Source of the DNA: Lytechinus pictus
Taxonomy: Eukaryota > Echinodermata > Echinoidea > Temnopleuroida > Toxopneustidae
Length of the DNA: 64,000 nucleotides
Direction: 5' to 3'
NCBI RefSeq assembly: GCF_037042905.1
Contig: NC_087262.1
Coordinates: 8,325,001 to 8,389,000 of the forward strand
The notes below the pieces were generated by a model. The model did not search any database, was not told where the DNA came from, and worked only from the letters and a program-made list of their open reading frames with translations. Shown here in pieces: positions 42,818 through 55,225 of this stretch; the stretch's first letter is position 1; each line of letters starts with the position of its first letter. Both the position numbers and the translations under genes were made by a program.

Positions 42818-45800
42818 CTAAAAATCAAAGATTGAAAACGGCAAAGAATCATGAAGGTGGTAGAATGATTATTATGAAATGGTGACGTGGATTCTAATCA
42901 AATTCTTGGCTGTAATCTATTGTGACCAGTCTGTTATTTCAGGTGTAAACAAAAATAATTTCTGTTGACTGGTATTAGTGACTACTTCTAATGACAATCA
43001 TGGTTTTGAGATGAGGATGGCTTATAGAATAACAATGAGATAGCACTCAAGCAATGCCATGAGAGCTGACAAATTGTACAATTAGAAAGTTTAATATCCT
43101 CTATTCATTACTATCAGTTCAGTTCAGTTTCAGTTTGGTTTATTTTTCATATCTCACAAAATATCAAATACAATGTAACCTCCATCAAAACACGGTAAAA
43201 TCATTAATGATAAAATAATACAATACATCACAATATTTCATTATAAAAGAGACAAAGATTATAAAATTGAATATTCAGATTAGAGACAGATATATCCATA
43301 CGATAAGATATAAAGGGTAAAATATGAAAAAGCAGAGCTTGTAATTTATAGTTTCCCTATTAATAAAATTAGAATTGTCACCTTGTTTTGGTATCAATAT
43401 GGTACCCCCCCCCCCAAAAAAAAAAAAAGAAAGAAAGAGAGAGGAAAAAAATATTGCCAAAAAAGAAAGAGATAAAGAAGAAAAAAAAGTGTTACAATCT
43501 TTGACAAATATTAAGATGCAGCCCTAATTCAAGCCAAACACTTACAGAATTTCTGATTAGCTTAAAGTTACTTACCTGTATTCCATATATTTCTAACTCC
43601 TCTTCATTTCCTCTGTCTCTTGCTGTATCCAGAGCAACAGAACCTATGGCAGCCTAGTATAGCAAAAATAGAGAAAATAAATAATCAGCACGCAACACTG
43701 GCACTGGTCCAACGGTCCCAGACCAGTAAAAATTGCTGTAGAGCCACTAACTTTTCAGAAATAGCCAGATTTGCTGGTCCGACATGACCAGTTGTAATAT
43801 ATCAAACTGATACAAATGATATTTTCTCCTCTTTTGTGAATAAGAAATATGGCTCTCCAATATTGAGAAATGGCTTTCATGAATTATATATAGTGTCTGT
43901 GTGTGTACTGTTTGATTGTATGGGCTTTTCTTTGGGGGGGGGCAATAAAAGCAATAAAAGACAGCACAATAAACTCAGTTTTTCTAACTGTTTTTCTTAA
44001 TTTTGGGGGACCAGTAGATTCTAGGTTCTGACCAGTAAAAAATGGAATAACGGGGGTATCTACTGGTCCGACCTGAACAGGTTGGACCATTAAAAAAAGT
44101 GTTAGTGTGGAGCCCTGCTTAGATTTACATATCATCTTTCCCAGATGGTTCAAGGTGTGGTCACTAGGTCAAATCCTCCAAAATTATTTATTTCACTCTG
44201 AAAAAGGTCATTAATTTCTAATGTTAGAATTTATCTAAGCCAGTAACAGCAAAGAATTACAACTTATGCCCCACAGAGACATATACAAATGGCATCAATT
44301 TGCTTTATCGACCATATCTGTTCATTCATGAATAACACAATTCCTAACATTGATTATTAGACTTCAAGGTAACTGTCTTGTCTTCAGTTTCTGACATAAA
44401 ATGTTACACATAAAGAACCAAAACTTTGCCAAAATACATATTTTACCACTATGGTTGAAAAATGTTAGAAAAATGTTGCATCCAACTTTATGTCACAAAA
44501 AGCAGAGACTGTGTTAGCTCATTTGGAAGAACTGTTCACACAAATTACAGGATACAGCGAAAACAACACCTAAAACTGTTTTGTAATGGCACGTCTACTA
44601 CTATAATCATACCTGTACAGTTGCTTTAGGTAACCAAGCGAGGGAGACAAACAACTTTTCTTTCCACGTCAGACCGGCCCCAGTAACAGCCAACGCCGAA
44701 ACTATCATTCTAACACATAGTCCTATGACGAGGGTAGCAAAGCCTAAACCTGTATAAAGAAAAGTTATGGGAACAATTATTCATTCATCCACCTTCAGAA
44801 TATGGTGTTGTGGTGTCATGGTGCTGAGGTTCAGTCACTTGACTCTTAATCAAAAAGGTTTGGGGTTCAAATCCCAGTCAGAATTAATGATTATAATAGA
44901 CACTTCACCACATTTCCACATGTCCATCATCAAATATACAATGGGAAGTAAAACCATCTGAGAGACATTTAGTTTCTTTGAATTATTCAGTTTCTCTTGC
45001 TACATGTACGTCATGAAGTATTTCTACATAGGTTGGGAGGGACATACATGTACTATAAACTGATAAATGAGTGATTTTTTAATATTCAACCATTTCTTTT
45101 TTTCTAAAGTTGACCTGCGGGTAATACAAAGCATATATACAACTTCTATAGATGTTGACAAAGTAATTTTACATGTATAACATCTGTTCTTTGTTCTCTT
45201 TGAGTAAAATATGCCTCTTGTCAATATGATGTAGCAAGAAGGAGATCTGATATGTAGGAATGATAATGAAAATTCATTTCTGCATCTTGATTTCCAATCA
45301 CATTATTTTCTTTATGTGAAATGGGCAGGTATACATATCTTTGAATACAGTAGCAAGAACTATATGAGTGAAGACAACCATTCATTTCTGTATCTTGATT
45401 CAAATGAAAGGGATCGTTTCACTTTGTGAGCAGCTGATTTAAAAAATTCTCTAACCAAGATGAAACATGTGTACAAGTGCCTGTAGTTGTCCTCAAATAC
45501 CCTGAAACAGACCACAATATAGGATGAAAATCTCTAATTTAGACACAAGTAGCAATTTATTAGCCTGATTTTGAGAACCATCTGCAGCCGTCATTCTAGC
45601 TTATTCCCAGCTTTCTGAAATTCAAAAAAGTATGTTAGCTGTGTGTGTCTCCTATGCACACACTACATGTATTATTAGCTGCACTGTACATTCAGTGTAC
45701 CTTGTACACACTGTACGTAGGTCATGCTGGTTTCATCTAGAGTTTGGGTGTTGTGGTGCACAGATTCACTACATACAAATAGTCATTGAAACCAACCCCC

Positions 45801-48800
45801 AATTATTTTCAAAATTTGGTTTACATCTTCAAAGTGTTATATCCTTTAGATATGATACTTTGAAACGTTTGGGATGGTATTTTTACACTATAAGCCTAAT
45901 GTTTAGCCCATTCTTAAGAACCAAAATGAGAATTTTTTTAAATCAGAACAAAGTGAAATGATCACTTTAAAATAACTTATTTTGTGAACTGGACTTGTCC
46001 TCACCTACTGTAGCAGGATCTAGATATGAAATAGATACTTCGGCTCCAATCAAACCAAAGAGGAGGGGCTCAAACAGAAGCCACAGATAGGACAGCAATC
46101 TATTTACTCCTTCCTGTAAAGAAAAGACAAGATAAATTGTCTCTTTAAAAAAAAATGAAATGAAATTAATAGACAACATGGTTGCCTCATTATGAATAAT
46201 TGTAAATATTGTAATTGTGGTTGATTTGTTATATTCTATTTGTTTTGTTCTTGTTGACTCAATAATACATATAATATATAAAAAAGAAATGTAATTATCA
46301 ATATATGAATAAAACATTTAGCTTCACAATGTAAGTCAACCAAGAATAACAATCATGAATTGATAAAATGCAATGAAACTGTCAAAAACTATTTCCCCAA
46401 GTTATAGCAGTTAATGTAAAAGATTATAATGAGCGAAAGCATATTATGCAATAAATGAAATTATCAGAAGGGCAAAGGACAGGGCCATGTCCTATCTTTT
46501 ACTTAGGAAACCAACAAGCTAGGCTGCACCTTCATAGAAGACAAACAATGGGGAATGCAAGAAAGCCACTCCGATGGATATTATCTTTGAATCCTTCTAT
46601 ATTCCTCTTTCCATGGTGTTCAATGAACACCATGGTCAGACACCCTAGAGCACTGGCACCAGGATAGTGCGCAGCACCGCAACCAAAGACAAGGATTCCA
46701 TCATATACATGTATCATAGGCACTACAAAACATTCACTCTACTTAAAAGTATAAACACAAACAGGCTGACCATTCCCTCTTTCCATCTATGTCCGGCAGT
46801 GAACGCCACGGTCAGACAGCCAAGAGCACCGGCACCAAGATAGTGAGCAGCACCGCTACCAAAGATAGCAAAGATTATACCATTTACATGTATCGTGTGC
46901 ATTGTACCCCAAAATACACACACACACCCAGACTCACCTTTCCCTCTGTGTCCGGCAATGAACGCCATGGTCAAACAGCCAAGAGCACCGGCACCAAGAT
47001 ATTGAGTAGTACCGCTACAAAAAATAGCAAGGATTCTACCATTTACATGTATCGTGTGCATTCTACCCCAAAATACACACACACACCCAGACTCACCTTT
47101 CCATCTGTGTCCGGCAATGAACGCCATGGTCAAACAGCCAAGAGCACCGGCACCAAGATATTGAGTAGCACCGCTACCAAAGATAGCAAGGATTCTACCA
47201 TTTACATGTATCGTGTGCATTCTACCCCAAAATACACACACACACCCAGACTCACCTTTCCATCTGTGTCCGGCAATGAATGCCATGGTCAAACAGCCAA
47301 GAGCACCGGCACCAAGATATTGAGCAGCACCGCTACCAAAGATAGCAAGGATTGTACCATTTACATGTATCGTGTGCATTCTACCCTGAAATACACACAC
47401 ACCCAGACTCACCTTTCCCTCTTTCCATCTGTGTCCGGCAATGAACGCCATGGTAAGACAACCGAGAGCACCAGCACCGGGATAGTGAGCAGCACCGCTA
47501 CCGAAGATGGCAAAGATACCACCATAGACCAACAGGATGAAACGCTTCTTTGATAACCAGGTCTAAATTTATCAATCATAAATGAGTAATAATTGAATCA
47601 AAATTCATAAATTAGTAATCCGAACTCACTATAAAACTTAAAGCCGCAATGGATATACCAATCGCATTGAGATGGAGATGGGGGTGGGGAAAAATGGTAG
47701 AATCCTAGTGGTAACATGAGCCCCTTTAGGAAAGAAAAATAAGAATATAATAAGGACTTTCATTCACTCTCATCATAGAGCAATGTTCATGAAGAAAAGC
47801 TTGTCAATAACTATGTTCATGATAAAAAGCTTAATGGATAACCAAATTCAGAATGATAACAAAATTCAGGAAAAATGATCGATCCTAAACTTGGTGCAAG
47901 AACCTGAACTTTGTTTCAACTTACTTATTCATTTACCCTTTTCATATTTTTTTTTTCATTTATTTATTGATTTCATGTTTACCACTGTACATGAATCTAT
48001 CTTTTTAAACTTGGTAATATTCTATTTCCTTTCACTTTTAGGAATATCTATTCATTAAATCTATAAATTCAAATGAATACGGATCTATGGCTGAAATCTT
48101 AGAGTTAATTAAGCAGTAAGACAGAGGGACAGTTCGGGGAAGCACTCTATAGAATGATAGAACATAAAAATGTGCTAACCTGGTTTTGATCAGGGATATA
48201 CCAAAGAAGAAGTCCTGCCGAACAGCCGAAGGTTACTCCCATTACCAGCTCCAGAGGACCCCTGAAAATACTGTAAATGATATCACCTTTACAGAACAGG
48301 AACAAGGTACATATCGACACATAGAAAAAGGAAACAGTGGTAGAAAGAATGAGATAGAAAGACACACACAAAAATACATACACAAATGATAAAAGAAAAG
48401 AGAGAGAGAAAGAAAGAGATAGAGAAAAAAAAGAGACACAAAAATGAAGAAAAAAATATACATTAATTTTTTAAGCCTTCATATTAACTAAACTGTTACA
48501 GGGTGTGCTTTTATAGTGATGTATCATACCTCAGGGAAATTATAACCCAATATGATTCCCCTTTTGTTTCCCCTAAAAATAGTGAAATCATGAATGTTAG
48601 AAAAGGAAAGGCGAAAAGGTTGTGGAAAACTGGAGGAAAAAATAAATGAATGAAAGACGAAGGAGAGAAATTAGGTACATTATAAACCCAATACGATTCC
48701 CCTTTTTGTTTCCCCTAAAAATAGTGTTTGTATTTAGTCTTCATCATGAATGTTAGAAAAGGAATGTTTAGAAGGTTGTGGAAAACTGGAGGAAAAACTA

Positions 48801-51800
48801 AATGAATGAAAGACGTAAGAGAGAAATTGGGTGCAGAAGATGAACAGGTTAATACATGTACATCCGTTTGAATAAATAATAGGGAACCGGGAGGTTGGCC
48901 AGTAAAATGGAAGGGTAAATTGCCAATTGGTGTACTGCCAACTCGTCCACTCACCAAATGGTCTATTTTCATCTAGTCTAATGCCATTCCGTCCATCAAC
49001 ATTTCGTCTAACAACCATTTGGTCCAATCATCACTTCATCTAATCACCACTTCGTCTATGACCATTTCGTCTCATAACCAGTTAAAACAGATTTTATTTT
49101 CATTTATTTTGCACAATCGTCACTTAGTCCAATTTAACCAAATGGTATATGGACTAAATGGCTATTGGACCAACTGGTCATTAGACGAATTGGCAATTAG
49201 ATCATGTGGATAGTGGACCAACTGTTGGTAGACCAATTGATGGTAGACGAGTTGGCAATTGGACAAATTTGTATAAGACAAATTGGAAATAAACCAAATT
49301 GAAGTAACCAAGTAGCATAGAGGTGAATCCCGGGGGGGCACTCGACCAAAAAAGTAGTGGGTATGTGCCGCGGGCAAGACAAAAACGGGGCCTTGGAGCG
49401 GGCTTATTGTAAAAAGGAGGGTCCTCGGAACGGGCTTCGGAACGACAAATATTTGTGAAAACGGGGGTCCTTGGAACGAGTCGCATGCGTGTGATTGCGT
49501 ATTCATCCCTATGGAACGGGCATACGTGCATGCAGCTAGCCCGGCAGCACGGGCGCTGGGTGCGCTGGCGCAGATGCGATGAACGGACAGCGCTCTGCGG
49601 CCGCTTTTCACCAAAATTGCGGCTCATAATATACAAAATATACGAAGCTTTGGAGCGGATTTCTTTCTTCTTTTTTCTCGATAAGAAGAAAATGCTATGC
49701 CTTGGAACGGAAATTTGAGTGTAAAAATGGGGGTCCCCTCCGCGGCACATACCCACTATGCATTACATACTGAGTGCCCCCCCCCCCCCCCGGGGGTGAA
49801 TCAACTGCTAGTAGACGAAGTAGCTATGATCCTAAAGTTATATCTGAAATTACCTTTTGCAAATGCGATGCCCAGGATCACTCCGAAAGCACCGATGGCA
49901 AGGACGTCGTCGCAGCTAGCTGCCGCTATAACGAGGGTTGGTATGCCTTGCCTTACCCCATAACCTCTGGCTTGCAACCCCAGTAAAGAAGGTACAATCA
50001 CAGCTGGGGTGACAGCTCCAAGCACGAATCTGAACAAGAAAAATGCATCGAGTTATATTTTACAATCAAACCATTTGGTCTACTTCAGACAAGACAAAGA
50101 GATTATTAGAGCCTGTTTATGAGTAGCATCTGGGTAGCGTTTCATCATCATTTTTGTCCGACAAGTTGTCAGATCTGAAAATTTCCTTGATTGCGATTGA
50201 CTGAGAAGCACTATTATGATGGTATTCAAAAACTGTCAGATGAAATGGGACTTGTTGGATAAAACATCTGACAAGTTCTTTCATGAAACGCTCCCCAGGT
50301 GACAAAATTAAAACATTGCCATGAGAAGAAAATGTTTTAGACTTTAGCATTTACAGTATAGTATCCATTTATGGTTTATTTATCTATAAACTTTATATGT
50401 GTCGATTGAAATCTATTGATACATGTTCAGAACCTGCATATAACCATGATTAAACTGCATGAACCATGTCTTTACAATGATAATCGACTTGTCCTGTCTT
50501 AACCCTGGATGATTATTTACTTTGGATGCTATTGCCTTCATAGGGCTGATCTCCGAAAGCAGCGGAGGGAGAAAACCAGGAAGGAAGGAAGGTTAGTTTA
50601 ATATTACATGGCACATGGCATAAGGACAGGCTTCTGGAATGTCAGATCACAGAAAATCAATCCGCAACTTTGTTATTCCCTGATGGATATCCATTGAATA
50701 TTTTCGGTCAAAACCAATTTAGTATCTGGCCCCCGTCTTACAATCCGATCAAACGCAACTATGGAACGCCAGCAAAGTCAACATATGAAATACATGTTTG
50801 TTCAAAAATTGTCTAGTTATGATGCATGTTCATAAATTTATCGCTTTCTTGACAATTTGGTGTGTTCTCCTTTGTTTTCAAAGGACATTTTGCAGATTTC
50901 CTTTTGAAGAAATTTTGACACTGATGAATTTCCATAGAGACATGATATATGCGGGCTGGAGTCTATGGACAGAACGTGTTATACTACAGTGCGTCCCATA
51001 AAAAAGTAAACCAGGATTCCCATGTCTTTATTCTTCAAAGGCTAATGAATTATGATATTTCATTTACATAATCATATAATCCAATTATTCTTTATTTTTA
51101 TACCTAATATGAGACAAACACTTCAGACATAAATGAGCTAGACGAGTTTGAAATTCTAATGTCAAAACCAGGTTGTGCAGAAAACTTGGACAAAATTGGT
51201 TCGTGATACGACAATCGTGCTTATTCGAAAATTGGCTCATTAGCATTACTTTTGTATTCTTTAAGATTCTCTCACTGATCCCTGAAATGAGAGTGGATTC
51301 AGATTCACACGTGAGTTTCTGCGCAAATCGTTTCTGATATGTCTCAATAGTTATTGTTTGTTATCTGCCATGAGTGAACGATTTGCTTAGCTGTTGGTTT
51401 CAAATTCGAGATGAGATTCCAATCTTGCCATGAGTATCAAATTTATAGTTAAAACATATTTAATAATTGCAAAATCTATCTCTGAAAACGGGTTCCTTTT
51501 TATTGTGGGACGCACTGTATAGCAAAATCATTCATTAAGTTATCAATAGGTTAAAATATTCCATTGTAGATGACCTACCCCAGCATGAAGCCCCAGGGCC
51601 ACGGGAAGCCAAGCAGAAAATGTGAGACGATTGCGGCCGTACAGGCCTCCGCTATGCACGGCATACAGCACAGACGAACACAAACCATACTCAGCCTCTT
51701 GAGCGCGCTAGCATCTAATCCAATACCAGCCTGAAGGAGTATGATGACGAGAGCCATGTCTCGAAGAGACGATGACCATGACGGATAGATGTCCGATGCT

Positions 51801-53252
51801 ACGTTGATAACTGGTATATTTCGAAGCATGAAACCCACAATAAGCATTCCTGCAGCAAAGTATTAGAAGGAGACAATTTTATAAGTTCAAAACAAGAGAA
51901 GGACATGCATGTATTTTATAGAGGATGGCGATTAAGAGCAAAAACACAGGTACAATGATTTTCTTTCCTCTCTCTCTCCCTCTACTTCTCTCTCTCCCTT
52001 GTTAGTTTTTTTTCTTCTTTTTTCTTCATCCCTGTACTTCTAAGTTTTATTACCCTTGTTTAAGAATAATGCACATGTAAACACAACTTGGTTTACTTTG
52101 CAAAATATACATTGGATTCAAAGGACTACAGCTTTTCTCCATGATGGAGTAACTCATACATTTCAACCCTAAAAGGCCCGGGAAGGGGGGATCTGCCCCG
52201 GCTGTGAGAGGGGTCCAAATAACCCGGCTCTTTTAGGGTTAAAGGGAAGTTCACCCTGACAAAATTTTAAATGTAGCAGGAAAAGTAATAAAAATAATTG
52301 GTGACATTTTGACAATAACCTATCAAACATTGAAGAAGCTATTAGATTACATATTTTGCGACTTCATATATGTGAGCAGCTTCCCAATATGTTCTGTAGT
52401 AAAACAAAATCAATGAAAATATCTCATAAAATTGAAAATGAAATTTATTGTACTTTCAATATATTAACAAATTATCTAACACCCACTTCTGAAAGATTTT
52501 TTTTTACTCATCATTACCCATTAAAAATTGAAATTTATGCATATTATATTACATAACATATGGGGCAGCTGCGTGTATATGACGTCACAAATCAAAAACT
52601 TTCTTAATCTTTGACGGCTTTCTAACCTTCACCAATATTTTTAATTATTTTTTTCTGGTATTTCTACAGCACACTTTTCTTCAGGGTGAACTCCCCTTTT
52701 AAAGAAAAGGGGAGACTCAATTTTAATGTCACCAAAGTTCATATACTCACCCAGCAGAGCCGGTAATTTGATGACCTCGACAGCTAATCCACCAGCCTTG
52801 CAAGACACGACCAGGATGAACAGAGCAAAGAGATTCCCACCAGGTAAGGCTTCACTCCCAGTCACAGCCCACAAGACAACCCAAGTCAGAACTACAAGGA
52901 GAAGAATTGTCAACCACCTTGCGAGGTCACCATGCGGAGGGCACATCAGGAAGTATCGGAACCTTTGGCAGCGTGTGGGCTGTGAGGGCAAAGGATGAAA
53001 ATCCACCAGACAGGGTCTGCAGAGCTGGTGGCAGCAGGAACTGCATCTTGCGGGACATCCTTCGGATTTCTCCTGCTTTGCATCTCCGGATTCCTTGCCG
53101 CGTTGCTGGTCATTCGGGTTGCCACCTACAGCGTCGAACTCCAGAGTGCGCTGCTGAGACACGAGCACGTCATGAGGGGACAGGCCATCTTTGTTACATA
53201 CCTGGGCTGGAGAAGGCTGTCTGTTGCTCCATGGGTTGATGGTTTCTGGCAT
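42569..53252 (-). CDS. SLC9B: SLC9B-type Na+/H+ antiporter (NHA), 9 exons
   Basis: Exons in reading order: 53252-52751, 51849-51579, 50029-49854, 48286-48180, 47562-47413, 46113-46005, 44749-44613, 43653-43576, 42817-42569; 1779 nt, 592 residues, all phases consistent. It is a polytopic membrane protein of the CPA2 cation-proton antiporter type that exchanges Na+ or Li+ for H+. Family marks include CPPHG (104-108), TGSEALPGGNLF (131-142), RNIPVIN, GAVTPAVIVPS, ASCDDVLAI with the paired aspartates at 298-299 that bind the cation, LLFGLIGAEVSI and AWLPKATVQAAIG. The ATG at 53252 follows an in-frame TAG and is a good start. The tail after the last helix is hydrophilic. Which NHA paralogue it is cannot be settled here; the tandem copies of exon 5 are noted separately. 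Confidence 0.92.
43576..43653 (-). CDS. SLC9B: SLC9B exon 8
   Basis: Residues 485-510: AAIGSVALDTARDRGNEEEL then EIYGIQ, matching the strongly conserved AAIG.VALDTAR segment of NHA proteins. Phase 0 at both ends. Confidence 0.92.
44613..44749 (-). CDS. SLC9B: SLC9B exon 7
   Basis: Residues 439-484. A membrane helix LGFATLVIGLCVRMIVSAL, then WKEKLFVSLAWLPKATVQ, the conserved loop and helix of the family. Phase 1 in, phase 0 out. Confidence 0.92.
44803..44885 (+). mobile_element. tRNA-like SINE head
   Basis: An A-box-like TGGTGCTGAGGTTCAG and a B box GGTTCAAATCCCAG, spaced as in a tRNA, lie about 50 bp from SLC9B exon 7. No full cloverleaf was found. Confidence 0.5.
46005..46113 (-). CDS. SLC9B: SLC9B exon 6
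   Basis: Residues 403-438: EGVNRLLSYLWLLFEPLLFG then LIGAEVSISYLDPATV, the near-invariant PLLFGLIGAEVS helix of NHA. It enters in phase 0, which matches exon 5 copy 1 but not the donors of copies 2-4. Confidence 0.93.
46600..47530 (-). repeat. Tandem array of SLC9B exon 5 copies, 159-bp period
   Basis: Downstream of real exon 5, the word CATTTACATG recurs at 46881, 47040, 47199 and 47358 (+ coordinates), exactly 159 bp apart. Each unit encodes a variant of AIFGSGAAQYLGAGALGCL and TMAFIAGHRWK on the - strand. Because 159 is divisible by three and no stop occurs, one open frame of 269 codons (47532-46723) runs through all of them. A sixth, decayed copy lies at about 46535-46735. Copies 2-4 lack 8 bases (AGAGGGAA) before the donor, so they would splice in a different phase; copy 5 keeps these bases but its donor is mutated (GTCAGC). 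Confidence 0.92.
47413..47562 (-). CDS. SLC9B: SLC9B exon 5 (original copy)
   Basis: Residues 353-402, 50 codons in phase 0: TWLSKKRFILLVYGGIFAIF, then a small-residue helix GSGAAHYPGAGALGCLTMAF and GHRWKEGK. It aligns with the human-type segment ...FPGSGGLCTLVMAFLAG. Donor AAG|gtgagt joins exon 6 in frame. Confidence 0.9.
48180..48286 (-). CDS. SLC9B: SLC9B exon 4
   Basis: Residues 317-352. The acceptor at ctgtaaag (48287-48288) is unusual but gives the phase 1 join and GDIIYSIFRGPLELVMGV, which matches family length; the nearer TTTTCAG would break the frame. The helix ends LLLWYIPDQNQ. Confidence 0.85.
48535..48845. repeat. Local tandem duplication of about 140-165 bp
   Basis: Blocks containing TTCCCCTTTTGTTTCCCCTA, GAATGTTAGAAAAGGAA and GTTGTGGAAAACTGGAGGAA occur twice in SLC9B intron 3. 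Confidence 0.75.
48900..49320. repeat. Short-period degenerate repeat (TTCGTCTAATNACCA type)
   Basis: Words such as CATTTCGTCTAA and ATTAGACGAATTGGCAATT recur every 12-25 bases. The first half reads TCGTCTA/TGGTCCA and the second half the reverse complement, giving an overall inverted layout. The third G-run element inserted into its edge; the series resumes at about 49803. Confidence 0.7.
49330..49794. mobile_element. G-run foldback element, copy 3 (reverse)
   Basis: 465 bp in SLC9B intron 3, flanked by GGTGAATC at 49322-49329 and 49795-49802. Same ends as the other copies but with a shorter interior: a unit present in copies 1 and 2 is missing near 49690. Confidence 0.87.
49854..50029 (-). 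CDS. SLC9B: SLC9B exon 3: catalytic aspartates
   Basis: Residues 258-316. FVLGAVTPAVIVPSLLGLQA then GIPTLVIAAASCDDVLAIGA; Asp 298 and Asp 299 are the cation and proton site of CPA2 antiporters. Phase 2 in, phase 1 out. Confidence 0.94.
50132..50296. mobile_element. MITE, GGGGAGCGTTTC family, copy 2
   Basis: Ends GGGTAGCGTTTCATCATC and CATGAAACGCTCCCC, with GACAAGTTGTCAGATCTGA inside. Same family as 1239-1377. Confidence 0.7.
50985..51519. mobile_element. Tc1/mariner-like MITE with TACAGTGCGTCCCA ends
   Basis: 535 bp. TACAGTGCGTCCCATAAAAA at the left is inverted at the right (TTATTGTGGGACGCACTGTA), with TA at both borders. It interrupts a dispersed repeat whose other copies lie near 59150 and 62440-62760. 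Located in SLC9B intron 2. Confidence 0.82.
51579..51849 (-). CDS. SLC9B: SLC9B exon 2
   Basis: Residues 168-257. GMLIVGFMLRNIPVIN, then SSLRDMALVIILLQAGIGLD and CVRLCCMPCIAEACTAAIV, ending WPWGFMLG. It covers several helices of the transport core and is very close to the vertebrate NHA pattern. Phase 1 in, phase 2 out. Confidence 0.94.
52239..52703. mobile_element. MITE with TTAAAGGGAAGTTCACCCTG ends
   Basis: Left end TTAAAGGGAAGTTCACCCTG; right end TCAGGGTGAACTCCCCTTTT-AA. About 465 bp in SLC9B intron 1, ending 48 bp before the exon 1 donor. TTAA occurs at both borders. Confidence 0.75.
52751..53252 (-). CDS. SLC9B: SLC9B exon 1: N-terminal tail and first helices
   Basis: Residues 1-168. 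A polar tail with a cysteine cluster (CPARCSSCCHQLCRPC, residues 66-81) precedes the family motif CPPHG (104-108), helix LTILLLVVLTWVVLW and GSEALPGGNLFALFILV. In-frame TAG upstream of the ATG supports this start unless a 5' exon is spliced in. Confidence 0.85.
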
Positions 53253-53299
53253 TTTGTATTCTTCAAAGACCTACAATGTAGGCCTAATGTTTGAATACT

Positions 53300-54700
53300 A
53301 CTGAAAAAAAGTCTGAAAGGGCGAAGGAAGAATTGTACATTCAGATTGATGTCTCCTATTACTTGGCTTTTTAATTACATGTTGGATCCCCCAAGGTTAA
53401 ATATGCCAGTGTGTCCAATCTGTACATGTCCATACTTTGCAAACGGTAATTTATCCCCTAACAATTCAATTTCTTTAAAATCTGACATCATCAATTCATG
53501 ATAAATAGCAACATAAAATCACCAAAGTAAATTTCTAAGGATGAGTAGATGAGATAAGTTTTAATGAATATATTGACAAAATATTATAGGCAAATTTGTC
53601 ACCATTTGTGCCCACTAGAAAAAAATCAGAACTTCTCAACAAGCATCAGAAAAACATCATTTTGCAAGCAGAAATTATCAAAAATGTGAGTAAAACATGA
53701 CCACCCATTAAAGTAAATTTTTTTAGGACGAGATCAGTATTCATGAAAATATCTACAAATTTGTAACTGCTTGCGCCCACTCTGAAAAAATCTTAACATC
53801 CTTTGGCAAGCATAAAGCGTTAAAAGTGTGAGTAAAACGTGATACTGACCAATTCTATAACATTTTCCTGTCCATCTAATGTAAATATCTCACATTTTGA
53901 GAGCTCTACACTCTTTGTTTTTTGTTTTTAAAATCTCCACAAAACTTTTGTCTGGGAAGTTAGATCACACTTTTTCAGAACGGATTTCCAGCACAGCGCG
54001 CATTCGTTGATCGGAATAGAATTTGGAGATCGCGATACCAGCAAAACCATTCAACCTACTTCACATTTTCGTCAATGATTTCATAGTTTGTGACCTTGCT
54101 GTCAATTTGGTAGCTTTTTAATAAAATGGTTTTGTATAAATTTTGAATATTTTGTGAGTGAATTTAAGCCTGATGCATATTTCTTTTTAAATGTCCATCA
54201 AGTTTGGACACCCCCACTCATTCTATGATTACTACAATGTATGAACAAGGTTATGATATAATCCCATCAACGCATCATACTTGTTAGTTCCCATCCCTAA
54301 GGCTAAGTTCCAAACTTCCAACACTTGGCCATCCAATGATCTCAGATCACCTGAGGAAGTATAGGCAGGGTAAAAAAGTCACTCACACAACATGCGAGGT
54401 TAGTAAAAAAGTGTACTACAGTACAAGCCTCACAAAAATTTATAATGGATCGAGAGTCGGCTTAGGCTCGGAGTGTTGTTAGACGCTGATTAATTGATTT
54501 AATTTTTTGAAGTCACAACATTTCAACAAATAAAAAAATAAAATTCAGAGACAGAGTCCTCTTTCCTCCTTTCATTCTTTCTATATCCTTTATTTCATAT
54601 TTTAAGCATGTTCTCCTCCTTCTCCCCTTTCCCTCTCCTAGGCTTAAGTATTCTTAAACATTATTGTCTGAGTTTAAGTCTCTAACGTTAGTCTAGCGTG
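53300..54700. other. Intergenic upstream of SLC9B
   Basis: AT-rich. An AAATCACCAAAGTAAATTTCT-like block and its neighbour (53500-53620, 53690-53850) are diverged direct repeats of about 190 bp. No TATA-type promoter could be assigned. Confidence 0.4.
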
Positions 54701-55225
54701 CGTGCAGCACGCTGAACTTTAACCCAGGGAGCTCCGGCCCGCTGTGCGGGCCGGAGCCCAGGAGCTTACCGTGTATTTTACCATACTCACAGGACTAGGG
54801 TGATTTATGGTCTAAATATTTCTCCAAATGAATTGTGAAAACAGAAATTATGCACTTACCACGATTATATGGATGAAGGTCTAACGAGTGGCAGTTTCCT
54901 GACATCTGGGCACAAACTGGAACCTCAAAAAAACAAAAAGTTCTCTCCTTCTACCCCAGTCTCTATCGGCCATTTTGTTACAATTCATAACAAAAATGGC
55001 CGATTGAGACGGGGGTAGAAGGAGAGAACTTTTCGTTTTTTTGAGGTTCCAGTTTCAGTTTGTGCCCAGATGTCAGGAAACTGCCACTCGTTAGACCTTC
55101 AATTTTTCATCCATATAATCGTGGTAAGTGCATAATTTCTGTTTTCACAATTCATTTGGAGAAATATTTAGACCATAAATCACCCTAGTCCCGTGAGTAT
55201 GGTAAAATACACGGTAAGCTCCTGG

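Noticed and set aside
46600..47530. CRISPR-like or satellite array
   Set aside because: The units encode a recognisable SLC9B helix with splice signals; they are exon duplicates in a eukaryotic gene.
46789..47553. 254-codon open frame on the + strand
   Set aside because: It is the antisense shadow of the SLC9B exon 5 array; the 159-bp period keeps it open as well.
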